64,000 nt of DNA from NCBI GenBank assembly GCA_046582185.1, contig JAYGEX010000028.1, positions 62,001 to 126,000 on the forward strand, in the 5' to 3' direction. The stretch is from GCA-002726655 sp046582185. Lineage in GTDB: Bacteria > Pseudomonadota > Gammaproteobacteria > Pseudomonadales > Azotimanducaceae. The position numbers and the translations under genes were made by a program. The notes below the pieces were generated by a model. The model saw only the letters and a program-made list of their open reading frames with translations, searched no databases and had not been told where the DNA came from. This document shows positions 34,770 through 44,650 of this stretch, piece after piece (within the stretch, counting starts at the first letter, position 1; each line of letters starts with the position of its first letter).

Positions 34770-35957
34770 TTACGCCAGGCAATAACCACGCCCGTCACTG
34801 GAAACCAGGCCTTCTATTTCCAGCTCTACCAGGTTAGCGAGAATTTCGGATACTTCCCTGTTTGAGCGCTCACACAGTTGATCCAGATTGCAGGGCTCGA
34901 CTTCCAATAACTGAAGTAGTGATTCTTGCAGGGAAGATAGTTGAGCTCGCGAAACCTGGACCGGAAGGGCTTGCTGGGCCTGAAACGCGGCTAGGCTTTT
35001 AAGCTCCTGTAATACCTGTTCAACATTCTCTACCAGGGTGACGCCATCCCTGATCAGCTGGTTACAGCCCTGGCTCTGTCGCGATGATATGGCGCCAGGT
35101 ATGGCAAATACCTCCCGGCCCTGTTCCATTGCCAGCCTTGCGGATATAAGAGAGCCGCTTCTCTGCTGCGCTTCGACCACCAAGGTACCTAGTGACATAC
35201 CGGTTACGGTTCGATTTCGGCGCGGGAAGTTCCCCGGATAAGCAAGGGTTCCTAGGGGCAGTTCAGAGACAATCAATCCTTGCTCCGTAATTTTTTCTGC
35301 CAGGCTGCGGTGCCTGCCGGGATAAATCACATCACATCCGGAACCGAGGATGGCGATTGTTACCCCATCTGCATTTAATGCGCCCTGATGACTTGCCCCA
35401 TCAATGCCAAGGGCTAGCCCACTGCAAACAGCAAGTCCATGACGGACAAAGGACTGGGCAAATTCATTCGCATTTTTTATGCCTATACGAGTCGGGTTTC
35501 TACTGCCGACCATGGCAATTTTAAACATATTAAGGGCTTCGAGCTTTCCCTTGCAGAAGAGCAGAACCGGAGGATCTGTAATCTCCAACAGTAGGCTCGG
35601 GTAGCTTAGCTGTCCGAGTACAACAAGATGATGTCCCTCTCCTTCCAGCCAGCGCAGATCCTTATCCACCTGATTCATCAGGGCCGAGGTGGTGCGCTCC
35701 TGAATACGCATAATTACATCAAGAGGAGCGCCGGCTGCTTTTGGATGGCGGATTAAGTCACTGACCGCACCTGGGGTTTCGCAGGATCGCAGCACGGCAT
35801 AAAGCTGAACAGGTTTGTCCTCCAGAACCCTGAATAAAACAAGCAGCTCTCGCAAGGTCTCCGGATTTTCTACAATCTGCTGGATGATTCGATCTGGACC
35901 CTGCTCTCCACTATGATCCCCGCTATTATCTCCACCGGTGGAACTCTCCACGTGCAA
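34770..35957 (-). CDS. dprA: DNA-processing protein DprA/Smf
   Basis: Loads RecA onto incoming single strands during natural transformation. 395 residues: an N-terminal helical part, the Rossmann-like DprA domain with MVGSRNPTRIGI, CSGLALGIDGASHQGAL and LGSGCDVIYPGRH, and a C-terminal winged helix (about 330-395). The first 20 residues are Gly/Asp/Ser-rich and may not be translated; the true start could be later. With comM it argues for retained recombination functions of competence. Confidence 0.95.
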   Translation of the reverse strand: MHVESSTGGDNSGDHSGEQGPDRIIQQIVENPETLRELLVLFRVLEDKPVQLYAVLRSCETPGAVSDLIRHPKAAGAPLDVIMRIQERTTSALMNQVDKDLRWLEGEGHHLVVLGQLSYPSLLLEITDPPVLLFCKGKLEALNMFKIAMVGSRNPTRIGIKNANEFAQSFVRHGLAVCSGLALGIDGASHQGALNADGVTIAILGSGCDVIYPGRHRSLAEKITEQGLIVSELPLGTLAYPGNFPRRNRTVTGMSLGTLVVEAQQRSGSLISARLAMEQGREVFAIPGAISSRQSQGCNQLIRDGVTLVENVEQVLQELKSLAAFQAQQALPVQVSRAQLSSLQESLLQLLEVEPCNLDQLCERSNREVSEILANLVELEIEGLVSSDGRGYCLA

Positions 35958-36033
35958 TTTCCTTCATCAATACCAGCCAGCATCCAATCTAGATGCATGG
36001 GTATTGAAAATCGATGGAAGAAGTCTTAAAGCA

Positions 36034-37098
36034 CTAGGGGTTTTTGACCAGATCACCGACATTTAATGCCTTCTTGGTCTCGAGAACATAACCATAGGAC
36101 ATTTTTTCGTAGCTGCGAACAATCAACATAACGCCCGCCTGCTCGGAGGGTAGCTGAACCTTTCCGCCACCCATACGATCCTTGATTCGGGCGCCATGCT
36201 TATGAATTGCCATGATAGAACCCACTTCCAGGCCATCTCTCAATCCACGGTTGACCACGACAACATCAGTACGGCCAACCTGGTCTGCACCGCCCACAAC
36301 ATTAATGATGACTCCTTCAACCTGCGTATCCGGTGGAACCGGGAAGAAGTTCGACTCAACTCTGCGCTGCTCTGTAGGCATCAGGCGATCACCCAGGCGA
36401 ATATCTTCTTTTACGCTGATCAATTCAAAGGTCAATACATCGCCATCGCGAGCGGTTACTTTGGCATAACCAAGCTCTCGTGCCTCGTAACCCAGTATTT
36501 TTCGCGTCTCCGGATCCTTATATATTTCACCCTCACGATAGACGCCGTAGATTGAGGTATTGCCTTTCCATTCGCCCCTGCCATAGAACCCGTCACCTGG
36601 TCCAAAGAGCAAGCGCCCGGCGACACTTGCAAGAATATAGGGAGAATGCTCCAGTGTTTCCTTCTCCACAATCCTACCTGTCGGCAGCATGCTGGAGATT
36701 CGATCGAATGGAATGGCCACAATCCTACTGGACAGCGATGATACTCGAATCTGCGGATTGAGCTTTTCCAGTTTATTTTCCGCTCGTTCTACCAGATCTG
36801 GTACCACAAACTCCCTGCGCTTGAGCGATAGTTGCGGCTCGCCATCTATATACCTTAATAGGATCTCGTCGCCTGGGTAGATTAGATGCGGATTCTCTAT
36901 ATCAGGATTGACGTGCCAGATCTCCGGCCACATCCACGCATCGTTCAGGAACATCGACGAAATTTCCCAAAGCGTATCCCCCTCTACCACCAAATAACGA
37001 TCCGGATGATTCTGTTTCAATACTTCTGAGGCGAGCATGACGTTGGTGTAGGTCAAGGCAAAAAAGGCGAACACCAAGGACGGAAGAATTTTCTTCAT
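36034..37098 (-). CDS. LysM-domain exported protein
   Basis: 354 residues with a signal peptide (ILPSLVFAFFALTYTNVMLA), a LysM peptidoglycan-binding domain (YLVVEGDTLWEISSMFLND...NPHLIYPGDEI) and a long C-terminal region without a named domain. It is the counterpart of the Pseudomonas LysM gene divergent from def. ATG 37098 gives the signal peptide; frames extending to 37164 are unlikely. The role is probably in cell-wall binding. Confidence 0.9.
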   Translation of the reverse strand: MKKILPSLVFAFFALTYTNVMLASEVLKQNHPDRYLVVEGDTLWEISSMFLNDAWMWPEIWHVNPDIENPHLIYPGDEILLRYIDGEPQLSLKRREFVVPDLVERAENKLEKLNPQIRVSSLSSRIVAIPFDRISSMLPTGRIVEKETLEHSPYILASVAGRLLFGPGDGFYGRGEWKGNTSIYGVYREGEIYKDPETRKILGYEARELGYAKVTARDGDVLTFELISVKEDIRLGDRLMPTEQRRVESNFFPVPPDTQVEGVIINVVGGADQVGRTDVVVVNRGLRDGLEVGSIMAIHKHGARIKDRMGGGKVQLPSEQAGVMLIVRSYEKMSYGYVLETKKALNVGDLVKNP

Positions 37099-37282
37099 AA
37101 GGCGAATCGCGTCTTCAAAAAGAGTATAATAAAAATTACCAGCATTTAAACTTCGGCCCTCCACTTATCCGCTCGAACTTTTGCCTACCCGAGCTTACCC
37201 CTTTCGAAGGCTGAAATTTCTGTATGATCATAATCTTAGCAGCACAAGTTGCTCTGTTACTAGAGGTATTCGTCCAAACAAT

Positions 37283-37801
37283 ATGGCGCTTTTGAAGATA
37301 CTAGAGTTCCCGGATCCTCGCTTGCGTGTAACCGCCAAGGCGGTAAAAGAGGTTAATGGAAAGCTTATTAAGCTCGCAGATAAAATGTTGGCTGCCATGT
37401 ACGATGCACCGGGGATTGGCCTTGCCGCCACTCAGGTAAACTCAAGCCATCGAATGGTCGTTCTGGACGTCTCTGAAAACAAGGACTCGCCACTTATCCT
37501 CATTAATCCCAGCATCATTGAACGAGACGGTGAAATAGAGTCATCCGAGGGTTGTCTTTCGGTACCAGGCTTCTATGAACCCGTGACCCGAAACCGCAAT
37601 ATTGTCGTTGAAGCGATAAATCGCGAAGGCGAGCCATTTTCCATGGAAGCTGAGGATTTATTGGCTGTCTGCATTCAACATGAACTCGATCATCTCGAGG
37701 GTAAGTTATTCGTCGATTATCTCTCAGCAACCAAGAGACAGATGATTCGTAAAAAACTACAGAAGTTGCAGAAACAACAGTTACAAGAACTTCAGGCCTG
37801 A
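37283..37801 (+). CDS. def: Peptide deformylase
   Basis: Removes the formyl group from nascent N-terminal Met. 172 residues with all three motifs: GIGLAATQV, EGCLSVPG (metal Cys) and QHELDHLEG (HExxH). ATG 37283 gives the canonical MALLKILEFPDPRL; upstream in-frame codons to 37181 are not family sequence. The lysine- and glutamine-rich C-terminus forms a predicted helix. fmt follows directly. Confidence 0.97.
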   Translation: MALLKILEFPDPRLRVTAKAVKEVNGKLIKLADKMLAAMYDAPGIGLAATQVNSSHRMVVLDVSENKDSPLILINPSIIERDGEIESSEGCLSVPGFYEPVTRNRNIVVEAINREGEPFSMEAEDLLAVCIQHELDHLEGKLFVDYLSATKRQMIRKKLQKLQKQQLQELQA

Positions 37802-37806
37802 ATGCC

Positions 37807-38736
37807 TTGAAGCTTATCTTTGCAGGAACGCCGCAGTTCGCAGCCAGTCATCTCTCTGCCATTGCCGAATCACACCACCAGATCGTCGCCGTTATCACGC
37901 AGCCGGATAAACCCGGCAAGCGGGGCAAGCGACCCATTGCCAGTGCCGTCAAACAAGTTGCATTGGAGCTGGACTTACCCCTGATACAATCGAAACGACT
38001 TCACTGTCAGGACATCTCAGCCTATAAGGCCGATTTGATGATAGTAGTGGCCTATGGCCAAATATTGCGCACGGACATACTGCAAGCGCCCGCACGAGGC
38101 TGCATTAACGTCCATGCATCACTGCTACCTAGATGGAGGGGCGCTGCGCCAATTCAGCGGGCCATCCTCTCGGGAGACACAGAATCGGGTGTTTGTATCA
38201 TGCAAATGGATGAAGGTCTCGACACCGGGGATGTTCTGATGAGGGCATCGGTTAATATCCTTGATCAGGATACGAGCGCCGATCTAGCCAATAAATTGAC
38301 TCAGGTAGGTATCGAAGCACTGCTGGATACCCTCGATAAGATTGAGGAAGGCACCATCACCGCGATACCCCAGGAAGAATCCGGCATGACATATGCCAAA
38401 AAAATATCAAAAAAAGAGGCCAGAATAGACTGGCATGCCAACAGCCAGGATATCGTCAGATTGGTCAATGCCTTCAACCCGGATCCCATCGCCTATACAC
38501 AACTGGATACCATGCGAGTCAAGATCTGGGCAGCAACCGCTGGCACCAGAACCAACATTGCAAATCCCGGAGAGATAATAAACCTGTCCAAGGCTGGCCT
38601 TGAAGTCGCCTGTATTGATGGCAGCCTCTTGATCGAGGCGATGCAACTTCCGATAGGGAAGGGCGCCATCCTAAACGGCTCCGACCTGATGAATGCCCGT
38701 AAAGAACTGCTTGCTCCCGGCAAGCGCTTTAACTAG
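37807..38736 (+). CDS. fmt: Methionyl-tRNA formyltransferase
   Basis: Formylates initiator Met-tRNA, the partner reaction to def. 309 residues with LPRWRGAAPIQRAI, MQMDEGLDTGDVL and a C-terminal OB-like domain. In this frame the only start close to the family N-terminus is TTG 37807, giving MKLIFAGTPQFAASHL; the ATG at 37802 is out of frame and hits a stop after one more codon. The short gap after def suggests coupled translation. Confidence 0.95.
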   Translation: MKLIFAGTPQFAASHLSAIAESHHQIVAVITQPDKPGKRGKRPIASAVKQVALELDLPLIQSKRLHCQDISAYKADLMIVVAYGQILRTDILQAPARGCINVHASLLPRWRGAAPIQRAILSGDTESGVCIMQMDEGLDTGDVLMRASVNILDQDTSADLANKLTQVGIEALLDTLDKIEEGTITAIPQEESGMTYAKKISKKEARIDWHANSQDIVRLVNAFNPDPIAYTQLDTMRVKIWAATAGTRTNIANPGEIINLSKAGLEVACIDGSLLIEAMQLPIGKGAILNGSDLMNARKELLAPGKRFN

Positions 38737-38749
38737 ATATTAACAGAAC

Positions 38750-40030
38750 ATGCAAGAATACGAACACGCCGTCGCTACACTTCTACAGATCGTTAAACAC
38801 GGTCGTAGCCTGGATAGCAATATCTCGACTGACGCATCCCCTCTGTCCCGACAGATAACTTATGGCGTCCTCAGGGAATTTTATATGCTGGAACATATAA
38901 CGTCTTCTCTGCTGGACAAGCCATTACCTGCAAAACACAGCGACTTAAAGCTACTGATCTTCGCCGGTATCTATAGCATTAGGGCTCTCAACCGCCCCGA
39001 TCATGCCAGCGTCAACGCGGTAGTGAATACCACAGCAGCCTTGAACAAAAAATGGGCCAAGGGTTTGGTAAACGCCATATTGCGCAGCTACATCCGTAAG
39101 AAATCAGAACTGGATGACACCGCCAACGCAAATATTGAAGTGCAGTGCAATCACCCTAAATGGTTAGCAACAAGGATCAAGAACGCCTGGCCGGATGCGG
39201 CGAACAATATATTCAAAGCCAATAACGAGCAACCACCAATGATGCTCAGGGTTAACATCGCTAAAACAAGTCGCGACGAGTATCTGGTGCTGCTCTCGGA
39301 GAATGACATAGATGCCGCACCGGGAGCCCTGGTGGATTCATCAATTCTGCTCCGAAAGCCCCGCCCGGTGGATCAACTACCTGGATTTTCAAGCGGACTG
39401 GTCAGCGTGCAGGATGAAGCATCGCAATTGGCTGGCCACATTCTGACCACAAAGATAAATGATTCCGTTCTTGATGCCTGCGCCGCACCCGGCGGCAAAA
39501 CCTGTCATCTCCTGGAAATAAATCCCGGAATTGAGCTGATTGCCAACGACAAGGACCCGGCACGGCTGAAGTCGGTCAAGGAAAATATCGAACGCCTGAA
39601 TCTGTCATGTCAGCTAACAAGTGATGACCTTCTCGCGATACACGACAAGTCATTTGAGAAAATTCTCCTGGACGTACCGTGTTCGGCAACCGGCATTATT
39701 AGACGTCATCCAGATATTAAGTTGCTGCGCAGAAATTCAGATATTGATAAGCTGTGCGCCATGCAAATTCAGTTACTCTCCGCCGCATGGCAACTTCTCA
39801 AACATGGAGGCGAATTGCTATATTCAACTTGTTCCATCCTGCCGGAGGAGAATGAGAATATCCTTTCCCGGTTTCTGTCCATGCACAAGGAAGCAGGAGA
39901 TGTAGAAATAATACCCATACAACTAGCATCCGGTATTCATGGCCAGCATGGCGTACAATTACTTCCTGGCATTCAAGGTCATGACGGTTTTTACTATGCA
40001 CATCTGCGAAAAATATCCTCATCCGGATAA
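38750..40030 (+). CDS. rsmB: 16S rRNA (cytosine-967-C5)-methyltransferase
   Basis: 426 residues. An N-terminal NusB-like RNA-binding domain (about 1-140) is followed by the SAM-dependent domain with DACAAPGGKTCHLLE, LLDVPCSATGIIRRHPD (first Cys) and YSTCSILPEENE (catalytic Cys). This is the RsmB/Sun layout. It is part of the def-fmt-rsmB-trkA series as in Pseudomonas and E. coli. Confidence 0.96.
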   Translation: MQEYEHAVATLLQIVKHGRSLDSNISTDASPLSRQITYGVLREFYMLEHITSSLLDKPLPAKHSDLKLLIFAGIYSIRALNRPDHASVNAVVNTTAALNKKWAKGLVNAILRSYIRKKSELDDTANANIEVQCNHPKWLATRIKNAWPDAANNIFKANNEQPPMMLRVNIAKTSRDEYLVLLSENDIDAAPGALVDSSILLRKPRPVDQLPGFSSGLVSVQDEASQLAGHILTTKINDSVLDACAAPGGKTCHLLEINPGIELIANDKDPARLKSVKENIERLNLSCQLTSDDLLAIHDKSFEKILLDVPCSATGIIRRHPDIKLLRRNSDIDKLCAMQIQLLSAAWQLLKHGGELLYSTCSILPEENENILSRFLSMHKEAGDVEIIPIQLASGIHGQHGVQLLPGIQGHDGFYYAHLRKISSSG

Positions 40031-40073
40031 GCATGCCCTGCACCATAACTCTCCTGAAACAACGGCCTGGTAA

Positions 40074-41447
40074 ATGAAGATTATTATTCTTGGCGCGGGT
40101 GAAGTGGGCAGCAACCTGGCGCAAAATCTAACCAAGGAAGCCAGCGACATAACCGTCGTCGATACCGATGGCGACAGACTAAGAGAACTCCAGGACAGGT
40201 TTGATATCCGCACCCTCAGAGGGCTGGCATCTCACCCTGATATTTTGCGTCAAGCCGGTGCAGAAGATGCTGATATGTTGATCGCCGTTACCAACAGTGA
40301 CGAAGTCAACATGGTTGCCTGTCAGGTCGCCCATACTGTATTTAACACGCCAACAAAGATTGCTCGCATTCGCTCCAGAGCGTACCTAACCGACGGTGGA
40401 ATATTCCGCCCAAAAGATATGCCCGTGGATCATATCGTCAATCCAGAAGAGCTTATCACCCAGGATATCAAGCGATTAATAGACAATCCCGGCGCACTGC
40501 AGGTGATGGACTTTGCCGATGGGCAAGTCCAGCTGGTCGGGATAAAGGCATATTATGGCGGCCCCATGGTCGGTCAGGAATTACGCCATATAAGAAAGCA
40601 CATGCCTCTGGTGGATACCCGGGTGGCGGCAATTTTTCGCAAGAACAGACCTATTATTCCTGAGGGCACGACTGTCATCGAAGCCGATGACGAAGTATTT
40701 TTTATTGCAGCGGCGCGCGACATCAAAAGTGTCATGAGTGAGATGCGTCGTACAGAGCGGTCCAACAAACGAATCGTTATCGCCGGTGGTGGTCATGTGG
40801 GGCAGGGGCTTGCCAAGTTAATCGAGCACAGGTATGGCGTACGTATTATAGAGAAAGACAGACAACGCTGCTACGAATTATCTGAAACGCTTGATCGTAC
40901 TATCGTCCTGGCCGGTAACGCCTCGGATCGTGAACTGCTTTTGGAGGAAAATATTGAAGATGCTGATGTTTTCTGTGCTGTCACAAATGACGACGAAGCG
41001 AATATCATGTCATCGCTCCTGGCCAAGAGTCTTGGCGCGCGAAAGGTGATTACACTAATAAACAACCCAGCTTATGTCGATCTCATTGAGGGGCACGATA
41101 TCGATATTGTTATCTCCCCTCAGCAAGCAACCCTGGGCTCAATACTTACACATATACGCCGGGGACACGTAGTAAAAGTGCATGCATTACGTCGTGGCGC
41201 TGCCGAAGCAATAGAAGCCATTGCCCATGGAGACGAAACCAGCTCCAGGGTAATAGGGCGGTCATTGGGAGAAATTGAGCTGCCGGATGGCACAAACATT
41301 GGAGCAATTGTCAGGGGCGATGATGTCATCATTGCTCATGATGATGTTGTTGTGAAACCTGATGACCATCTCATACTATTTCTTGTCGACAAAAGTAATA
41401 TCCGGGATGTAGAGAAGTTGTTCCAGGCTCCTCTCAGTTTTTTCTAG
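40074..41447 (+). CDS. trkA: Trk potassium-uptake regulatory protein TrkA
   Basis: 457-residue cytoplasmic NAD-binding subunit gating TrkH. It has two tandem RCK halves, each starting with a nucleotide-binding loop (ILGAGEVGSNLA near residue 4 and IAGGGHVGQGLA near 238), each followed by a TrkA-C domain. It is coupled to trkH three bases downstream, which makes a complete Trk system in one operon. Confidence 0.97.
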   Translation: MKIIILGAGEVGSNLAQNLTKEASDITVVDTDGDRLRELQDRFDIRTLRGLASHPDILRQAGAEDADMLIAVTNSDEVNMVACQVAHTVFNTPTKIARIRSRAYLTDGGIFRPKDMPVDHIVNPEELITQDIKRLIDNPGALQVMDFADGQVQLVGIKAYYGGPMVGQELRHIRKHMPLVDTRVAAIFRKNRPIIPEGTTVIEADDEVFFIAAARDIKSVMSEMRRTERSNKRIVIAGGGHVGQGLAKLIEHRYGVRIIEKDRQRCYELSETLDRTIVLAGNASDRELLLEENIEDADVFCAVTNDDEANIMSSLLAKSLGARKVITLINNPAYVDLIEGHDIDIVISPQQATLGSILTHIRRGHVVKVHALRRGAAEAIEAIAHGDETSSRVIGRSLGEIELPDGTNIGAIVRGDDVIIAHDDVVVKPDDHLILFLVDKSNIRDVEKLFQAPLSFF

Positions 41448-41450
41448 ACG

Positions 41451-42899
41451 ATGCAATTCGGAATCGCATTAAAGATCCTCGGCAGCCTGCTCATGATGTT
41501 CAGTCTGACCATGTTGCCTCCGTTATTGGTCTCATGGATTTACGATGACAAGACCTCGCAGATATTTATAAGTGCATTCGCCTACACACTAATTTCAGGG
41601 GCAGTGCTCTGGCTCGCATTTCGCCGATACAACAAGGAAATGAAAACCAAAGATGGCTTCCTGGTCACCGTACTTTTTTATCTAGCCCTCGGTATCTTCG
41701 GCAGCATCCCCTTTCTGGATCAATCAGGTGCTGACCTGCAAGTTACCGACGCACTATTCGAGTCTTTTTCCGGCCTGACGACGACCGGCGCCACCGTAAT
41801 TACTCATCTCGATGACTTACCACAATCAATATTGTTCTATCGGCAGCAACTACAATGGCTGGGAGGCATGGGTATTATTGTGCTTGCCGTGGCTATTCTA
41901 CCTATGCTCGGCATTGGCGGTATGCAACTTTATAGAGCAGAAACGCCAGGTCCGGTGAAGGATAGTAAGCTCACGCCGAGGATTCAACAGACCGCTCTCG
42001 CCCTCTGGTCAATCTATGTAGGGCTCACCATTACCTGCGCTCTGGCTTATTGGGCTGCGGGCATGAGCCTCTTTGATGCGGTTTGCCACAGTTTTTCAAC
42101 CGTCGCTATTGGCGGCTTCTCAACCCACGACGCAAGCATTGGCTTCTTTGATTCACCCCTTATTGAAGGCGTGGCGATTATATTCATGATCATATCCGGC
42201 ATCAACTTCGGCTTGCATTTTTTTGCAGCACGGGATCGATCAATAATGCATTACTTGAAGGACGATGAAGTCGTCTTTTATTTGCAAATACTATTGGTCG
42301 CGACGGTCGTGGTTACGACCATTCTTATCAGCTTCGATACCTACGAAGGCGTTACCGCATTCCGAATGGCCATCTTCGAAGTTGTTTCCATCTTCACAAC
42401 AACCGGCTTTGCTACTACGGACTATAGCGCCTGGCCAGGAATGCTTCCATTCCTTGTATTCTTCGGCGCCTTCACCGGGGCTTGCGCTGGCTCAACCGGC
42501 GGCGGCATGAAAGTGATACGTGTCCTGTTGATTAGAAAGCAGGGCCTTCGCGAAATTTACAGGCTGATTCACCCACATGCAATATTCCCTATCAAGGTTA
42601 ACAAACATCGTGTCACACCAAATGTCATTGAAGCAATCTGGGGGTTCTTCTCCATCTACGTCATTCTGTTTTTGTTTATGCACCTGGCACTCATTGCCAC
42701 GGGTATGGACTTCCTGACAGCATTCTCCGCCGTTGGCGCAGCGATTAACAATCTGGGGCCAGGCCTGGGTGACGTTGCGCTGCACTACGCGGGCATAACC
42801 GACAGTGCAAAACTGCTGCTCTGCTTCGCGATGATCTTGGGTAGACTTGAGATATTTACTATTCTTGTTCTGTTCGTACCTATGTTCTGGAGAAAATAA
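41451..42899 (+). CDS. trkH: Trk potassium-uptake channel subunit TrkH
   Basis: 482-residue membrane protein with four pore repeats. Selectivity-loop sequences are TTTGATV, STVAIGGFST, TTTGFATTDY and INNLGPGLG, each with the essential glycine. It forms the K+ channel that works with TrkA. An 18-bp tandem duplication starts in its last codons (42885-42925). No terminator was recognised before the convergent acyltransferase gene. Confidence 0.97.
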   Translation: MQFGIALKILGSLLMMFSLTMLPPLLVSWIYDDKTSQIFISAFAYTLISGAVLWLAFRRYNKEMKTKDGFLVTVLFYLALGIFGSIPFLDQSGADLQVTDALFESFSGLTTTGATVITHLDDLPQSILFYRQQLQWLGGMGIIVLAVAILPMLGIGGMQLYRAETPGPVKDSKLTPRIQQTALALWSIYVGLTITCALAYWAAGMSLFDAVCHSFSTVAIGGFSTHDASIGFFDSPLIEGVAIIFMIISGINFGLHFFAARDRSIMHYLKDDEVVFYLQILLVATVVVTTILISFDTYEGVTAFRMAIFEVVSIFTTTGFATTDYSAWPGMLPFLVFFGAFTGACAGSTGGGMKVIRVLLIRKQGLREIYRLIHPHAIFPIKVNKHRVTPNVIEAIWGFFSIYVILFLFMHLALIATGMDFLTAFSAVGAAINNLGPGLGDVALHYAGITDSAKLLLCFAMILGRLEIFTILVLFVPMFWRK

Positions 42900-42925
42900 G
42901 GGTTCTGGAGAAAATAAAGGTTCTG
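42885..42925 (+). repeat. 18-bp tandem repeat across the trkH stop codon
   Basis: TTCTGGAGAAAATAAGGG (42885-42902) is followed directly by TTCTGGAGAAAATAAAGG (42903-42920) and a third start TTCTGATA. The TAA of trkH lies in the first unit. It looks like a recent slippage duplication. Confidence 0.75.
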
Positions 42926-43003
42926 ATACGGATTCATGTCATGGCAAGATTAAGGCCGCCGATCAGTCATCGCGTTTATCCGCTTAACCTTTTTGGTTTG
43001 TAG

Positions 43004-43900
43004 CTAGTGAAATTCATCCGCCTTCCCAAAGCGGTAAATTTTCAATTCGCCCTTGGGACGCTCACGAAAGCGTTTGTATTCCCACTGATATTGTTCAGTG
43101 CACCGACTGAGACACAGCTCCACAGACTTGTTAACTCCGCTAACAGATACTTCGATGTTTGAGTCGTAAATGCTCTCATCAGCCGGATCGAACGCCACAT
43201 GAAACAACCCATCTTCATCGCGGATAATACTGACCACAACGGCGGCAGCGCCGGTTTTCTTTAACAGGCGACTCACCAATTTATCCGACAATGTTTTAAC
43301 GCCCATAAAACCAGCAAAAATGCCGCCCGAGGGAATCTGATCCGGCAGAATAGTTACCACGCCGCCTTCCCCAAGTACCCGATATAGTCTGGCTATACCT
43401 TTAATATTTGTGGCAACAAGTTCATTGCCGAAGTGACTGCGAATCTTAATCATGGAATCTCGTAAATATTGCTGACGCGGGGGATGGTAGAGCGCAGTCA
43501 TCTTACCGATATTGGCAAAGAAGGTATTAAATAGCTCCCAATTTCCAACATGGGGCAGCAGGATAATGACCCCCTTGCCGCCCTCCAAAGCTTCATTGTA
43601 AATTTCCCGACCCGAAACACTCTTGATCCAGCCTCTTAGTTTTTCAGCGCTACCAAGCCAGACCGTTGGGGTTTCCATTAAGGTCTGGCCCGTACTAATC
43701 AGACTTTTAAGCGTCAGGAGATCCCGCTCAACCGGATCCATATCAGGGAAACAAAGTTGTAGATTAGCCCGGGTAACCAGAAATGACCGTGTCTTTATGT
43801 GGTAGTTCAGGTACCCTATGCCGCGGCCTATCCTCTGGCTTAGTGTTCTGGGTAGCCTTGAGAATAGCCACAAAACAAAATAAGTAACTTTTCCACGCAT
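43004..43900 (-). CDS. Lysophospholipid/lauroyl acyltransferase (HtrB/LpxL family)
   Basis: 298 residues of the lipid A biosynthesis acyltransferase family, membrane-associated at its N-terminus. The catalytic H-x4-E is in LPHVGNWELF, and TILPDQIPSGGIFAGFMG matches the second conserved block. In Pseudomonas the gene of this position (next to tag) adds a secondary laurate to lipid A; which chain this protein adds cannot be told from sequence. It follows tag on the same strand, five bases apart. Confidence 0.9.
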   Translation of the reverse strand: MRGKVTYFVLWLFSRLPRTLSQRIGRGIGYLNYHIKTRSFLVTRANLQLCFPDMDPVERDLLTLKSLISTGQTLMETPTVWLGSAEKLRGWIKSVSGREIYNEALEGGKGVIILLPHVGNWELFNTFFANIGKMTALYHPPRQQYLRDSMIKIRSHFGNELVATNIKGIARLYRVLGEGGVVTILPDQIPSGGIFAGFMGVKTLSDKLVSRLLKKTGAAAVVVSIIRDEDGLFHVAFDPADESIYDSNIEVSVSGVNKSVELCLSRCTEQYQWEYKRFRERPKGELKIYRFGKADEFH

Positions 43901-43904
43901 AAAA

Positions 43905-44498
43905 TTAGGTCGTTATATCTCGGCACTCTTGCCATCGATAACAGGAGACCAGGTGATCATTGACCATTCCCGTCGCCTGCATCAATGCGTAACAGATTGT
44001 GCCGCCGATGAAATTAAAGCCTAACTTTTTAAGCGACTTACTCATTCTTTCAGAAACTTCGGTCGTCGCCGGTACATCGTTCGATTGGCGAAAATCATTC
44101 TGAACGGGTTTGTGATTTACAAAGGACCATAGAAAATCAGCAAAGCTGTGCTCCCGGTCTCTGAAATCGAGAAATGCATTGGCATTCTTAACAGCACTAT
44201 CAATTTTGAGACGATTTCTGATGATGCCGTTATCACCAAGCAGCTGCTGTTTCTTCCTGGCTCCATAGCTGGCAATTTTTTCAGCATTAAAATTGTCCAT
44301 GGCACTTCGATAGTTCTCACGCTTCCTCAGCACTGTGATCCAACTAAGGCCAGCCTGTGCACCTTCAAGCAAGAGGAACTCAAACAAGCGATCATCATCA
44401 AAGAGCGGTACTCCCCACTCCTTGTCGTGATAGTCCAGATATAAACTGTCTCCAGCGCACCAGGCGCACCTTTCTAATTCCTGCATGTCAGCTTGCAT
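43905..44498 (-). CDS. tag: DNA-3-methyladenine glycosylase I
   Basis: Base-excision repair enzyme removing 3-methyladenine. 197 residues. The N-terminal signature ERCAWCAGDSLYLDYHDKEWG, with zinc-binding Cys and His, and the C-terminal SCYRWQEC are family features, and the core has LEGAQAGLSWITVLRKR. An in-frame ATG at 44486 is an alternative start. It is divergent from glyQS. Confidence 0.95.
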   Translation of the reverse strand: MQADMQELERCAWCAGDSLYLDYHDKEWGVPLFDDDRLFEFLLLEGAQAGLSWITVLRKRENYRSAMDNFNAEKIASYGARKKQQLLGDNGIIRNRLKIDSAVKNANAFLDFRDREHSFADFLWSFVNHKPVQNDFRQSNDVPATTEVSERMSKSLKKLGFNFIGGTICYALMQATGMVNDHLVSCYRWQECRDITT

Positions 44499-44650
44499 TC
44501 CCGTCAGTTTACAATGGGCTTTGTTCAGGGCTCATCTTACAAGTATCAGTTTCCGATATCAGCACGGCCACTGCCTAATTTCTATTCGTGGCTCAGACAA
44601 GTCGCAGTGTTGCGGGTATACTTACGCACTTTTTCGCCAGGGCAGCCAAA

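Noticed and set aside
35946..35961. CACGTG near the dprA start as a further parS site
   Set aside because: Only about 10 of 16 positions match the recF sites; chance is sufficient.
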